64,000 nucleotides of DNA from positions 62,001 to 126,000 of the forward strand of contig NZ_CP120733.1 in NCBI RefSeq assembly GCF_029542625.1, given 5' to 3'. The notes under the pieces were generated by a model. That model was not told where the DNA came from. It saw only the letters and a list, made by a program, of their open reading frames with translations, and ran no database searches. Origin of the DNA: Tepidibacter hydrothermalis. Lineage in GTDB: Bacteria > Bacillota > Clostridia > Peptostreptococcales > Peptostreptococcaceae. Made by a program: the position numbers and the translations under genes. Shown one piece after another: positions 52,360-61,675 of this stretch (position 1 is the first letter of the stretch; each line of letters begins with the position of its first letter).

Positions 52360-54877
52360 CTAAATAAACAGTATTATATATTTTTTCTACTTCAGTAACT
52401 TCTACTGGTTTACTAAATAAATATCCTTGAATATAGTTACATCCTCCTACTTTTAAACGGTTATATTGCTCAATATCCTCTATTCCTTCTGCTAACACTT
52501 CTAAATTTAAACTGTGTGCAAGAGAAATAATATTATCCATAATCGCAATGTTTTCCATTTCTAAAAACTTATCACACAAGGATTTATCTAGCTTCATTTT
52601 ATCCACTGGTAAAAATGTTAAATAACTAAGGGAAGAATAGCCTGTGCCAAAATCATCTAGGGCAATTTTTATACCTAATCTCCTTAGTTTATTCAAAAAT
52701 GTGATAGTTTCTTCTTTTTTATCTAAAAATATACTTTCGGTAATTTCTATTTCTATGTATTTACTTTCTACATTTTTTTTCTTTAATTCATTTTCTAAGA
52801 ATGTAATATAATTTGAATCATCTAATTGCTTTGCTGAAAAATTAATGGCGATAGATTTTACATCTACTCCATTATTTCTCCATAGAGCTATTTGGTTAAT
52901 TATTTCTTTTGTGACCCATCTTCCAACTTCAATGATCATACCATTTTCTTCTAATGTTGGGATGAATACAGCTGGCGATATAGAGTGATTTTTTAGTCTT
53001 AAGAGTGCTTCGAACCCTACAATTTTCCCCGTATAAGTACAAACTTGAGGTTGATATAGTAGCTTGAATCCATTTTCTGTTATTGCTTCTCTTAAAATTC
53101 TTTCTATTTCAATATGCTTCTTTAATTTTTCTGTCATTTCTTTTTTAAAGAACATATAGCTGTTTTTCCCTAAAGCCTTTACTTTATACATTGCTAAATC
53201 TGCATTTATAATCAATTGGTTTACTTGGTTACTATCAAAAGGATATTGAGTAATTCCAATGCTACATCCTATATATATTTCATTCTCATCTATCATAAAA
53301 TCATTTTTAAATATATTGGTTATTTTTTTTGCATAATTTTCAATTATAGAAATGTCGTTTTCTCCCTCTATTAAAACAAGAAATTCATCTCCACCAAACC
53401 TTGATACAAATACTTGTTCATCTTTTATATTTATAAGCGCTTGTGCTACTGTAATCAACACTTTATCACCGTATGTATGACCTAATGTATCGTTAATTTC
53501 TTTGAAATTATCCAAGTCTAGTAACATAACAGCTCCTGACTGATTTTTATTAATTGACTCTTCAAGTTTTTCTAAAAAACTTCTTCGGTTTGGCAAGTTT
53601 GTCAAATCATCATTATAAGCAAGGTACTCTATATATGATGTGTAGTTTTGTATTTCATCATATTGAGCTCTTAATTCTTCGTCTGATGCGGTTAGTTGTT
53701 GATAAGCTGCTAATATCTCTTGGTTAGATATTTTTAAATTATGTTGATTTTCTTTTAATTGATATAAATATGTATTTGATTTATCTAATAGATTATTAAT
53801 AGAAAGTGATAATCCCCAAAAAGTATCATTCTCTACTAAGGGAAGCCTATATTCTATATTATTCTCCATATCTATTTGATTAATATTATAGTTTAATTGG
53901 TTTACTGGTCTTATAATATTTTTATTTTGGATCCATAAAAATAACAAAAATATCATAATGGATATAATAGATGAAGTTATAAAAATAGTATAGACAGAAG
54001 AATAAACACTGTCCATAGAGAGTCCTAAAACTAGAGCACCTGTAATTTTTTTATTAATAAATATGGGAGCTGTAACTTCTAATACTTTTTTACCTATTTT
54101 TGGATAAAACCATTCGTCTGTACTTATAGTCCCATTGGTCGCTTGTTGTAGTTGAGTTTCTTTAGCAGCATCATATATAATTCCAATATCTTCTATATCT
54201 GCATCGGCAATGGCTTTTAAATTTGTATCTACAATAGTTGCATAAATAATGTTTTCTTCTTGAGCTAATTCTTCAACTAATGTTTGATAGTCAAATCTTT
54301 GTGTTAATTTATATATATTTTCTGCTAAGATTCCTACCTGAACAAAATATCCATTTTCATTTTTTATTGCTCCGTATTTAAATGGAATACCAAATTCTGA
54401 ATCTGGTCTTATATCCTCTATCAACTCTTGATCTTTACTACGTACAAAATCATACAGTGGATGACCTTTAAAAGTAGTCCACCCTAGATATTGTTCAATG
54501 CTTGAATATAAAATTTCTCCATTTTCATTCATCCAGTTTAATTCATCTATATGAAAATCTTTCATTAATTCTATTAAAAAATCATCATTTATTTTTTCTT
54601 CGTTTTTTATTACTGTTTTTCCTGCTGTTCTAATTTTTTGTTCCAACATTTTATTAATTATATCTAATGATGTTTCATTTTTCTCAATCTGTTTTGTAAC
54701 TTGCTTTGCAAGATTGAGTCCATCTTGTTTTACTTGTTCTAACAGTAAAGTTCTGCTTATGTAAAAACTTGAAATGCTAACAGTAAAAAGAGCTAATAGT
54801 GCAATGAATAAAGGTAAATATATTAATTTGTATTTATTTACTACATTTTTTCTTAGATTTGCTTTTATCTTTTTTAT
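52343..54877 (-). CDS. Membrane GGDEF-EAL cyclic-di-GMP protein with Cache sensor (probable ATA start)
   Basis: The frame stays open upstream of the first ATG (54649) for 76 more codons, encoding a basic start and membrane helix IYLPLFIALLALFTVSISSF. Directly before it is AGGAGGT, 6 bp, then ATA at 54877; no ATG, GTG or TTG fits, and TGA precedes in frame. Full length is about 844 residues: helix 1, extracellular Cache-like sensor (about 50-285), helix 2 (about 290-315), HAMP-like linker and coil, GGDEF (about 430-585, intact RFGGDEF) and EAL (about 600-840, FEALLRLK, DDFGTGYSSL). It can in principle make and break cyclic-di-GMP. If ATG 54649 were used, the first helix would be lost. Expression on an AUA start may be weak. 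Confidence 0.82.
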   Translation of the reverse strand: MKKIKANLRKNVVNKYKLIYLPLFIALLALFTVSISSFYISRTLLLEQVKQDGLNLAKQVTKQIEKNETSLDIINKMLEQKIRTAGKTVIKNEEKINDDFLIELMKDFHIDELNWMNENGEILYSSIEQYLGWTTFKGHPLYDFVRSKDQELIEDIRPDSEFGIPFKYGAIKNENGYFVQVGILAENIYKLTQRFDYQTLVEELAQEENIIYATIVDTNLKAIADADIEDIGIIYDAAKETQLQQATNGTISTDEWFYPKIGKKVLEVTAPIFINKKITGALVLGLSMDSVYSSVYTIFITSSIISIMIFLLFLWIQNKNIIRPVNQLNYNINQIDMENNIEYRLPLVENDTFWGLSLSINNLLDKSNTYLYQLKENQHNLKISNQEILAAYQQLTASDEELRAQYDEIQNYTSYIEYLAYNDDLTNLPNRRSFLEKLEESINKNQSGAVMLLDLDNFKEINDTLGHTYGDKVLITVAQALINIKDEQVFVSRFGGDEFLVLIEGENDISIIENYAKKITNIFKNDFMIDENEIYIGCSIGITQYPFDSNQVNQLIINADLAMYKVKALGKNSYMFFKKEMTEKLKKHIEIERILREAITENGFKLLYQPQVCTYTGKIVGFEALLRLKNHSISPAVFIPTLEENGMIIEVGRWVTKEIINQIALWRNNGVDVKSIAINFSAKQLDDSNYITFLENELKKKNVESKYIEIEITESIFLDKKEETITFLNKLRRLGIKIALDDFGTGYSSLSYLTFLPVDKMKLDKSLCDKFLEMENIAIMDNIISLAHSLNLEVLAEGIEDIEQYNRLKVGGCNYIQGYLFSKPVEVTEVEKIYNTVYLEKKLP

Positions 54878-54927
54878 AAACTTACCTCCTCTCAGTCAAT
54901 TATTCCAAGTATTTTATCATTTATTTT

Positions 54928-54990
54928 TATAACGAATAGGAAATTATATTCATTTTTAAGTTGTAGATAAATATAATTTTCGTTATGAAT
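54928..54990 (+). repeat. Palindromic repeat shared with the left part of B7
   Basis: ATAACGAATAGGAAATTATA, then TTGTAGATAAATATAATTTT and CGTTATGA match the minus strand of 37320-37380 almost base for base. The ends (ATAACGA / CGTTAT) are inverted. The rest of 54991-55328 is the AT-rich leader of the SLH gene, with no clear riboswitch. Confidence 0.6.
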
Positions 54991-55328
54991 TTCGAAAAAG
55001 TTTTACATTGTAAGACTCTTCTAAAGAAGAACTTTTTCATATTTCGACATATTTTTACTTTATGTAATAATTATCACATATTCCTTTGTTTTTTTCAACT
55101 TCACATTGTTTTCCATATTTGAATCTAGGCAAGCATATAGATGAAAAAAATATGTATCTTGTTCTAGAAATTACCTTATGTTTAGAGAGGGATTATTTTT
55201 GGAATATATAGAGTTTAGTCGGTTAAAATGTGTTATATTATATATGTCATTTATTATCTCTTTTATATTGAATAATTATGTGGTAAAGTTAAAGTATATA
55301 TCTTAATATATAGGTAGGGGGGTTTGAT

Positions 55329-57245
55329 ATGAAAAAACTAAGAATTAAAAAATGGGTTAAAAGTACTCTGGCTGTAATGTTAGCTGTGTTTTTGATTTTG
55401 ACAAGTGTTATGTATTCTTTTGGAGCTCAAATGTTTACGGATGTAACAGATAAACATTGGTCTAAAAAATATGTGGAGAGTATGTCTTCTAAAAAAATAG
55501 TAACGGGATATGAGGACGCCACATTTAAACCAGATAAGTCGGTATCTAGGATAGAATCTATAGTTCTTATAACGAGATTATTCGACCCAAAAGAAGTACA
55601 AGCAACTTATGATGCGAATAAATCTAAATATGAAAAAGCTCTTAAAGATTATGGAATATTAACTTATGCAGATTGGGCTAAAGAAGAGATAGTGTTTGCT
55701 CTTGAAAAGAACATAATAAATAATGAAAAATTATTATCTTCTTTTGTAAAAAATGGAAATCCACAAAATGCATTGAGATGGGAAATTGCAGTTTATCTTG
55801 CAAGAGGATTAGATCTTGAAAAAGAATTGAATAAGGTTGTTGTATTAGGGTTTAAAGATGCAAATCAAATACCATCAGAAGCTAAGCCGTATGTGGATGT
55901 ACTTATTAAAAAAGGCATAATAAATAGTTCTGGTGATTATAAGGGAAACTTTAATCCTAAAAATCCTGTAACTAGAGCAGAGATGTCTAAGATGTTATAT
56001 GTTGCATATGATTTAAAGAATAAGAATGGAAATACAAATACAAATACAGATACAAACAAAAATACAGATACAAATACTAATACAGACAATAGTCAAATCT
56101 TAACATCTGTTGAAGGTAAAATAGATGATGTTTTAGAGTATAATGGAAATATAACATTGACTATAAAGGATTCAAGAGATAAAAAACTTGTATTTAGCAA
56201 TAAAAAAAGTGATATAAGTATTAAGTTTGGAAGCCAGACAGCTAAAATTGAAGATTTAAAAGAAGGAAGAGAAGTTAAATTAACTATAAGCGGAAGTAAA
56301 CTTTATTCTGTAAAATTAAGTGATGTAGAAGAAGAAAAAGAAGGATATTTCTACACAGTTTCATTTGATGCTAATGGAAATCATACTATAAAATTCAAAA
56401 TAGGAAACAACTATGAGGAATATAAGGTTAAATCTACTACTAAGATAAAGCTTGATGGAGAAAATGCAAGTGCTTATAATCTTGATAAAGAAGATAAAGT
56501 AACTATAAAAATAAAAAATGGAGATATAGAAGAAATAGATGCTATATCTAAAAACTTTGAAGTCGATGGAATAATTCAAGAAGTATCTTCTTCTAAAATA
56601 GAAATAGAAACTGATGATAAACATAAAAAGACTTATAAATTTGATATAGACAAGGATGTTAAAGTAAAAAGAAATAATGATAGAGCTAAAGTATCAGATC
56701 TTAGAGTAGGAGATAAGGTAGATCTTGAGGTTGAATATGATAAGGTTGTAGATATTGATGCAGATACTGTTAAAACAAAAGTAAAAGGAATTTTAAAAGA
56801 AATAAAAATGGCACAAACTCCAGAGATAACTATATTAGATAATGATAATAAAACTAAAACATATAAATTAGCTCCAGGATTTGAAGTTGAAGTAGATGAT
56901 AGATCTGCTGGACTTTATGATCTTAGAATAAACCATAAGATAGAGATAACTCTAGAAAGTGGAGAGGTAACTGAGATTGAAGCTGACGATAATGTAAGCA
57001 TGAGTACATATACAGGAAAGATAAAAGATATAGACACTGGTGATAATGAAATAGAACTTGAAAATAATACAGATGGAAAAACTATATATATAAGATATTC
57101 AACTAGTAGAGTGAAGTTTATAGATATAGATGGACATTCTTTAAGTGAAAGTAATTTTGATGATGATGATATAATATCTGTTGTTGGGGAAGATAAATTG
57201 GGTTCTGTTGAAGCCAAGATAATAACAAGAATAGAGAATCATTAA
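55329..57245 (+). CDS. SLH surface protein with Asn/Thr linker and four beta modules
   Basis: A 638-residue exported protein from ATG 55329 after AGGGGGG; signal peptide to about SFGAQM (residue 37). Three SLH domains are N-terminal (about 36-90 FTDVTDKHWSKKYVES, 113-168 ADWAKEEIVFALEKN, 176-232 FKDANQIPSEAKPYVDV). A low-complexity NTNTDTNKNTDTN linker (about 236-255) follows. Then come four or more repeated modules (about 260-630: EGKIDDVLEYNGNITL, DGIIQEVSSSKIEIE, KGILKEIKMAQTPEIT, TGKIKDIDTGDNEIEL), as in the protein at 714. It is anchored to wall polymer; the modules may face outward. A receiver gene follows 17 bp later. Confidence 0.88.
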   Translation: MKKLRIKKWVKSTLAVMLAVFLILTSVMYSFGAQMFTDVTDKHWSKKYVESMSSKKIVTGYEDATFKPDKSVSRIESIVLITRLFDPKEVQATYDANKSKYEKALKDYGILTYADWAKEEIVFALEKNIINNEKLLSSFVKNGNPQNALRWEIAVYLARGLDLEKELNKVVVLGFKDANQIPSEAKPYVDVLIKKGIINSSGDYKGNFNPKNPVTRAEMSKMLYVAYDLKNKNGNTNTNTDTNKNTDTNTNTDNSQILTSVEGKIDDVLEYNGNITLTIKDSRDKKLVFSNKKSDISIKFGSQTAKIEDLKEGREVKLTISGSKLYSVKLSDVEEEKEGYFYTVSFDANGNHTIKFKIGNNYEEYKVKSTTKIKLDGENASAYNLDKEDKVTIKIKNGDIEEIDAISKNFEVDGIIQEVSSSKIEIETDDKHKKTYKFDIDKDVKVKRNNDRAKVSDLRVGDKVDLEVEYDKVVDIDADTVKTKVKGILKEIKMAQTPEITILDNDNKTKTYKLAPGFEVEVDDRSAGLYDLRINHKIEITLESGEVTEIEADDNVSMSTYTGKIKDIDTGDNEIELENNTDGKTIYIRYSTSRVKFIDIDGHSLSESNFDDDDIISVVGEDKLGSVEAKIITRIENH

Positions 57246-57262
57246 TATAGGGGGATATATTT

Positions 57263-57616
57263 ATGAAAAAGATACTTATTGTGGATGATGAGTTAGGATT
57301 AAGATCCCTTCTAAATAGTTTATTTAGTGAAGAATATGAAGTTTATTTAGCAGAAGATGGCGAGAAAGCCATAGACATAGTAAAGAATAATAAATTAGAT
57401 TTAGCTCTTTTGGATATGAGACTTAAGAATATGGATGGTGCTGAAATACTTGAGAATATACGAAAATATGATCAAGATATTAAAGTTTTTATATTGACAG
57501 CATTTACAGATCCTAAAAAGATGAATATACTTAATGAGTTAAATATAGAGGGAATACTTCAAAAACCTTTTGATATATTTGAATTAAAAGAAAAAGTTGA
57601 TAGTGTACTGATATAA
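57263..57616 (+). CDS. Stand-alone response regulator, Spo0F-like
   Basis: A 117-residue single receiver domain from ATG 57263 after TAGGGGGA. It has the acidic pocket D9-D10-E11 (IVDDELGLRSLL), phosphorylated D51 (LLDMRLKNMDGAEIL), switch Thr (LTAFTDPKK) and Lys in LQKPFDIFELKEKV. Length and many residues match Spo0F (VDD.xGxRxLL, LLDMxxxxMDGxEIL, KPFDIxE), the phosphorelay carrier of sporulation kinases; clostridia mostly lack a Spo0F relay, so its partner is uncertain. It lies just behind an SLH gene, and a terminator follows. Confidence 0.87.
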   Translation: MKKILIVDDELGLRSLLNSLFSEEYEVYLAEDGEKAIDIVKNNKLDLALLDMRLKNMDGAEILENIRKYDQDIKVFILTAFTDPKKMNILNELNIEGILQKPFDIFELKEKVDSVLI

Positions 57617-57656
57617 AAAGACTAAAGTCGTAATATTACGGCTTTAGTCTTTTTAT
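57615..57656 (+). terminator. Terminator after the Spo0F-like gene
   Basis: AAAAAGACTAAAGTCGTAAT pairs with ATTACGGCTTTAGTCTTTTT. Confidence 0.88.
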
Positions 57657-57751
57657 GTTTACATTATATTTAAATAATGTTATTATATTGTAAAAAATAC
57701 ATATCTTGTATAATAAATTAAAAACAACTATTGATAAGGGGGTACATAAAT

Positions 57752-58036
57752 ATGAGATTTATGAACAGATTTGAAAAGAGATTTCATCATGATTTACATA
57801 TAGGAGAGCATACTCATGAAGGATGCTGTGGTGAGCATAATCATGAAAAAGGAGGATGCTGTTGTTCAAATGATCATTCTCATGAGCATACACACATACA
57901 TGGACATGAGCATGTAGATGGTAAAGGACATGATCACGATCATGAAGATGAATTTACTGGAACTCACAGCCATGATCATAATCATGATCACAGTCATGGC
58001 CATGATCATTCAGAAGATCATAATCATAATCACTAA
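57752..58036 (+). CDS. Histidine-rich metal-binding protein
   Basis: 94 residues from ATG 57752, 8 bp after AAGGGGG; an in-frame TTG at 57731 precedes the site. After a basic start (MRFMNRFEKRFHHDL), almost every second or third residue is His. HDHDHE, HSHDHNHDHSHGHDH and HNHNH runs alternate with Asp and Glu, and two Cys groups (GCCGEH, GGCCCSN) sit near residues 25 and 36. It probably binds Zn, Ni or Cu. No signal peptide is present, so storage or delivery in the cytoplasm is likely. Neither a metal transporter nor a hydrogenase gene is adjacent. Two terminators follow. Confidence 0.75.
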   Translation: MRFMNRFEKRFHHDLHIGEHTHEGCCGEHNHEKGGCCCSNDHSHEHTHIHGHEHVDGKGHDHDHEDEFTGTHSHDHNHDHSHGHDHSEDHNHNH

Positions 58037-58129
58037 ATTGATATGAAAAAATTTCCAAAGAACACTTGATTATATTGGAAATATAGATTATTATATTAGT
58101 ACAGTTGGAAAACAATAATTAAGAATATA

Positions 58130-58190
58130 AAGCCATGAAGGTTTTTAGAGAATTGAATTCTCTATACTTCATGGCTTATTTTGTTTTCTA
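58130..58190 (+). terminator. Terminator after the His-rich gene
   Basis: AAGCCATGAAG pairs with CTTCATGGCTT, with an inner AGAGAATT / AATTCTCT stem, then TATTTTGTTTT. Confidence 0.8.
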
Positions 58191-58275
58191 ATATACATAA
58201 TAATATATTTGATAAACCCCATATCAATATATTTTAGAACCTCTGAAATATAAATTTAAATAAACTCATAATTTG

Positions 58276-58308
58276 TAATGGCCCTTTAAAAGGGCCTATT
58301 TTTTTTAA
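58276..58308 (+). terminator. Second terminator-like hairpin
   Basis: GGCCCTTT / AAAGGGCC followed by TATTTTTTTT. No gene lies between this and the previous hairpin, so it may be a leftover or a control hairpin. Confidence 0.65.
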
Positions 58309-58318
58309 TTAAAACATA

Positions 58319-58347
58319 TTTACAAAATGAGATTGAGGTAATATAAT
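58319..58347 (+). promoter_or_regulatory. Predicted promoter of the ABC-type export operon
   Basis: TTTACA, 17 bp, TATAAT, 55 bp before the adaptor gene. Confidence 0.6.
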
Positions 58348-58401
58348 TAACATATAAACTAATTAATAAACATATTAACTATTTAGGGGAGGTTCATTGA
58401 A

Positions 58402-59427
58402 GTGAGAAATAAGAAAAGTATTTTAATTTGTTTAATTATAATGACAAGCACAATGTTGTTTGGATGTGCATCTAGTCAAGAAATTGAAACTAGTGATAAA
58501 TATCAAGGAATTATAGAGGCTCAAGAGGTAGATATAAATTCAAAGATACCAGGTAAAATAGGAGAGGTAAAAGTAGAAGAGGGTCAAACGGTTAAAGAAG
58601 GAGATATAATAGCTACTATAGATTCGAAGGAACTTGGAGCTAAAAAAAGTCAAATGGAGGCGCTTGTAAGTGCAGCTAAAGGACAGCTAGAGGCTGCTCA
58701 ATCTCAAGTTGCAGCTGCTAATTCGCAACTTACTAAAGCTCAAAATGGAGCTAGAAGTCAAGACATAGCAAAAGCTCAGACTTATTATGATCTTATGTTA
58801 AAGACTTATGAAAGAGTAGAAAATTTATATGAAAAAGGTGCGGTATCAGCTCAAAAAAGAGATGAAGTTAAAGCTCAACTTGATATAGCAGAGCAAACAC
58901 TTAGCATGGCAAATGAAGGAGCTAGAAGTGAGGATTTATCTGGAGCACAAGCTATGGTTGCAGCGGCTACTAATATGGTAGAAGCGGCTAGAGGTAAGTA
59001 TGAGCAAGCTAAGGCTGGACTTGAAGAAGTTAATGGATACATACAAGATACTAATATGAAATCACCTATAAATGGAAATGTAACTCTTTTAAATGTAGAC
59101 AAGGGAGAAATGGCATCTACAGGAATGAGCATAGCTACTATTTCTGATTTAAACAATATGTGGATTGAAGTTAATTTGGATGAAACTAAATTAAATGAGG
59201 TTTATGTAGGTCAAGAAGCTAAAATAACTGTTCCAGCATTTAAAGATAAAATTTTCAAGGGTAAGGTTATAAGAGTAAATAAAAAGCCTGATTTTGCAGT
59301 TAAAAAAGCTACTAATGATAATGGAAACTACGATATAGTTTCATATGGAGTAAAAATAAAAGTAGAGGACGAGGAAAATATATTAAGACCTGGAATGAGT
59401 GCGTTTGTGGATTTTGAAAAAAAGTAG
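58402..59427 (+). CDS. HlyD/YbhG-type export adaptor lipoprotein
   Basis: A 341-residue protein from GTG 58402, 12 bp after GGGGAGG. Its signal peptide ends in lipobox LFGC (about residue 20). The lipoyl halves are IPGKIGEVKVEEGQTVKEG (about 47-66) and DTNMKSPINGNVTLLNV (about 213-230), around a long coiled-coil hairpin rich in Ala and Gln (about 75-205). The coil has two NGARSQD / EGARSED units. This is the YbhG plan used with ABC-2 exporters. The stop is followed directly by the permease genes, so it joins them to the TolC-family partner at 62147. Confidence 0.92.
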   Translation: MRNKKSILICLIIMTSTMLFGCASSQEIETSDKYQGIIEAQEVDINSKIPGKIGEVKVEEGQTVKEGDIIATIDSKELGAKKSQMEALVSAAKGQLEAAQSQVAAANSQLTKAQNGARSQDIAKAQTYYDLMLKTYERVENLYEKGAVSAQKRDEVKAQLDIAEQTLSMANEGARSEDLSGAQAMVAAATNMVEAARGKYEQAKAGLEEVNGYIQDTNMKSPINGNVTLLNVDKGEMASTGMSIATISDLNNMWIEVNLDETKLNEVYVGQEAKITVPAFKDKIFKGKVIRVNKKPDFAVKKATNDNGNYDIVSYGVKIKVEDEENILRPGMSAFVDFEKK

Positions 59428-59436
59428 GTGATGTTG

Positions 59437-60564
59437 TTGAATAAAATAAAGAAATATATGATGGCATTTAGCTTAATATTCATAACGCCTTTAGTTGTAA
59501 ATGTGATGCTTTGCTATATGTTCTCAGATCATCAATTAAAAGAAATACCTACGGCAGTATATCTTGGAGACAATACTCAGTTTTCTAGAAGTATAGTAAG
59601 TTATTTTGATGATAATCAAACATTTGATGTTAAGTATTATGTAGATAGTCCGTATGATATAGAGACGTTAATTGCTGAAAATAAAGTTAGATTTGGACTT
59701 GTGATTCCAGACGATTTTTATAAAGATTTAAAGGAGTACAAATCTCCTACGATATTGACTGTATATGATGGAAGTCAGCTTTCGTATACTTCATTTGCAA
59801 AGGCTCAAGCATCAGAAACACTGATGACTATAAAAGGAGGAGCTTTGATAAAGGTGCTTCAGGCAAAGCTTAATCTTCCTTATGATCAAGCTAAAAAGAT
59901 TGTATCATCTATAAGCATACAATCTAGATTGATGTTTAATCCAACGAGAAATTATACTAATTATTTGATGCCTGGATTTATGGCATCGATGGTTCAAGTG
60001 GGTCTTGTTATAGCAGCTTCTGTTAGTATAGATAGGGAAAAAAGAAGAAGTATGGTCACTTATTTAGGATCAAAAATATTAGTATATACTATTCTTGGAT
60101 TTATATCATTTATGTTAAATATATATATACAGATTGGGATATTTGATGTTCCATTTAGAGGTAGTATTAAACAGCTTATGCTTCTTACCTTTGTATTTTG
60201 TATGAGTATATCTACTATTGCAATCTTTATATCATCAGTAGTATGGGATAAGGTAAAGGCATCTCAGGCAGCAGCTGTACTTTTTTTACCTAATAGTATT
60301 ATGATAGGATACACATACCCTTTAATAGGTATGCCCAATGGATATAAATTTATAGGAAAGTATATACCTCTTTACCATTATGCAGATAATTTAAGAGATT
60401 TAATGCTTAAGGGATATGTTATAAACTATGCTAAGGATATAAGATATTTACTACTTGTATCTGCTTTATTTTTTGTGTTAGCTATATTAGTTGAGATACT
60501 TAGAGAAAGTAGAATTAGTAAGAAAAAGAGCTCGGGAGAAGGTGAAATTGTTGAAGTTAACTAA
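59437..60564 (+). CDS. ABC-2 type transporter permease (YbhS/YbhR-like), subunit 1
   Basis: About 375 residues from TTG 59437, which is 5 bp after TAGGTGA; a GTG at 59428 touches the adaptor stop and lacks a site. Layout: one N-terminal helix (AFSLIFITPLVVNVMLCYMF), a large outer domain (about 30-180) and five or six C-terminal helices (about 180-365), as in ABC-2 membrane proteins. It should form a heterodimer with the next gene's product. No ATP-binding protein is encoded next to it. Confidence 0.85.
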   Translation: MNKIKKYMMAFSLIFITPLVVNVMLCYMFSDHQLKEIPTAVYLGDNTQFSRSIVSYFDDNQTFDVKYYVDSPYDIETLIAENKVRFGLVIPDDFYKDLKEYKSPTILTVYDGSQLSYTSFAKAQASETLMTIKGGALIKVLQAKLNLPYDQAKKIVSSISIQSRLMFNPTRNYTNYLMPGFMASMVQVGLVIAASVSIDREKRRSMVTYLGSKILVYTILGFISFMLNIYIQIGIFDVPFRGSIKQLMLLTFVFCMSISTIAIFISSVVWDKVKASQAAAVLFLPNSIMIGYTYPLIGMPNGYKFIGKYIPLYHYADNLRDLMLKGYVINYAKDIRYLLLVSALFFVLAILVEILRESRISKKKSSGEGEIVEVN

Positions 60565-61675
60565 TGAGATTATGAAATTTTTCAAGCAACCTAAAAACAT
60601 GGTTATATTAGTTTTAGGACCTTTATTGTTCACCTTGCTCTTTGGAGGAGTTTATATGAAGGACTATTTGAATGATATACCTATAGTGGTACTTGATATG
60701 GATAATTCATCTTCTTCCAGAATGATAGTAAATGAATTTGAAAATAATGAGAGATATTATATATCTTCTAGAGTTCATTCATTTGAAGAACTAAAATATT
60801 CTATAGATTCTAGAGAGTCTCATATGGGTATTTATATACCTAAGGATTTTAATAAAGATATAAAGAAGCAAAAATCATCTAGCGTAGCTCTTATAATAGA
60901 TGAAAGTAATATAACTGTAGGAAATACAGCTTTATCATCTGCATCGGAGATACTTGCTACTTTAAATGCAGGTATAAATATAAAGATACTTCAAGCAAAG
61001 GGAATAGATCCTAAGACTTCTTATGATTTAGCTAAAATATTCAATTTCGAATCTAGGGTATTATACGATGCTAAGTACACTTACAAAGGTTATATTATGC
61101 CTGGTATAATACTGGTATTCGTCCAACAATTGTTCTTGTCAGCATTTATTCCTGCAATAATTGATGATAAAGAAAATATATTTATGAAATCAATCGTCTA
61201 TGCTACTGCTGCAAGCTTAACATATGTGTTATGTGCTCTGATTTTAAAGAATATATTCCATGTGAATTTTACAGGTTCATTATGGTATGCATTCTTATAT
61301 GCAACAATATTCATATTGACACTGGTTGGACCTGGAATGATAATAGGAGCTTTATTCAAAGATAAGCTTAAGGTTACGCAATTTACCATGCTTTTATCTA
61401 TGCCTACTTTTTTAACTGCTGGATACGCATGGCCTGTAGAGCAAACTCCTGTTGTTCTTTCATATGTAATAAAAATGATATGGCCTTTGATATATGCTGT
61501 AGCACCTATAAGAGATATCCTAGTAAAGAGTACCCCTGTAAGTATATTTACAAAAGACATAATGTGTCTTATAGTATTTGGGTGTGTATGGGCTTTGATT
61601 GGATATAACTTATTTAAACGCACATTTAAAAATGATAATCGAGGTGATATAAGTGAACAACAAGGAGCTGTTTAA
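60551..61675 (+). CDS. ABC-2 type transporter permease (YbhS/YbhR-like), subunit 2
   Basis: About 374 residues from TTG 60551, 5 bp after AAGGTGA, overlapping the previous gene by 14 bp. Longer starts (from 60491) would run deep into that gene. It has the same plan as subunit 1: an N-terminal helix (PKNMVILVLGPLLFTLLFGG), outer domain, then five or six helices with the family stretch PTFLTAGYAWPVEQTPVVL (about residue 285). Similar residues at matching places show the two are ancient duplicates. It overlaps the MarR gene by 23 bp. Confidence 0.85.
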   Translation: MKLTNEIMKFFKQPKNMVILVLGPLLFTLLFGGVYMKDYLNDIPIVVLDMDNSSSSRMIVNEFENNERYYISSRVHSFEELKYSIDSRESHMGIYIPKDFNKDIKKQKSSSVALIIDESNITVGNTALSSASEILATLNAGINIKILQAKGIDPKTSYDLAKIFNFESRVLYDAKYTYKGYIMPGIILVFVQQLFLSAFIPAIIDDKENIFMKSIVYATAASLTYVLCALILKNIFHVNFTGSLWYAFLYATIFILTLVGPGMIIGALFKDKLKVTQFTMLLSMPTFLTAGYAWPVEQTPVVLSYVIKMIWPLIYAVAPIRDILVKSTPVSIFTKDIMCLIVFGCVWALIGYNLFKRTFKNDNRGDISEQQGAV

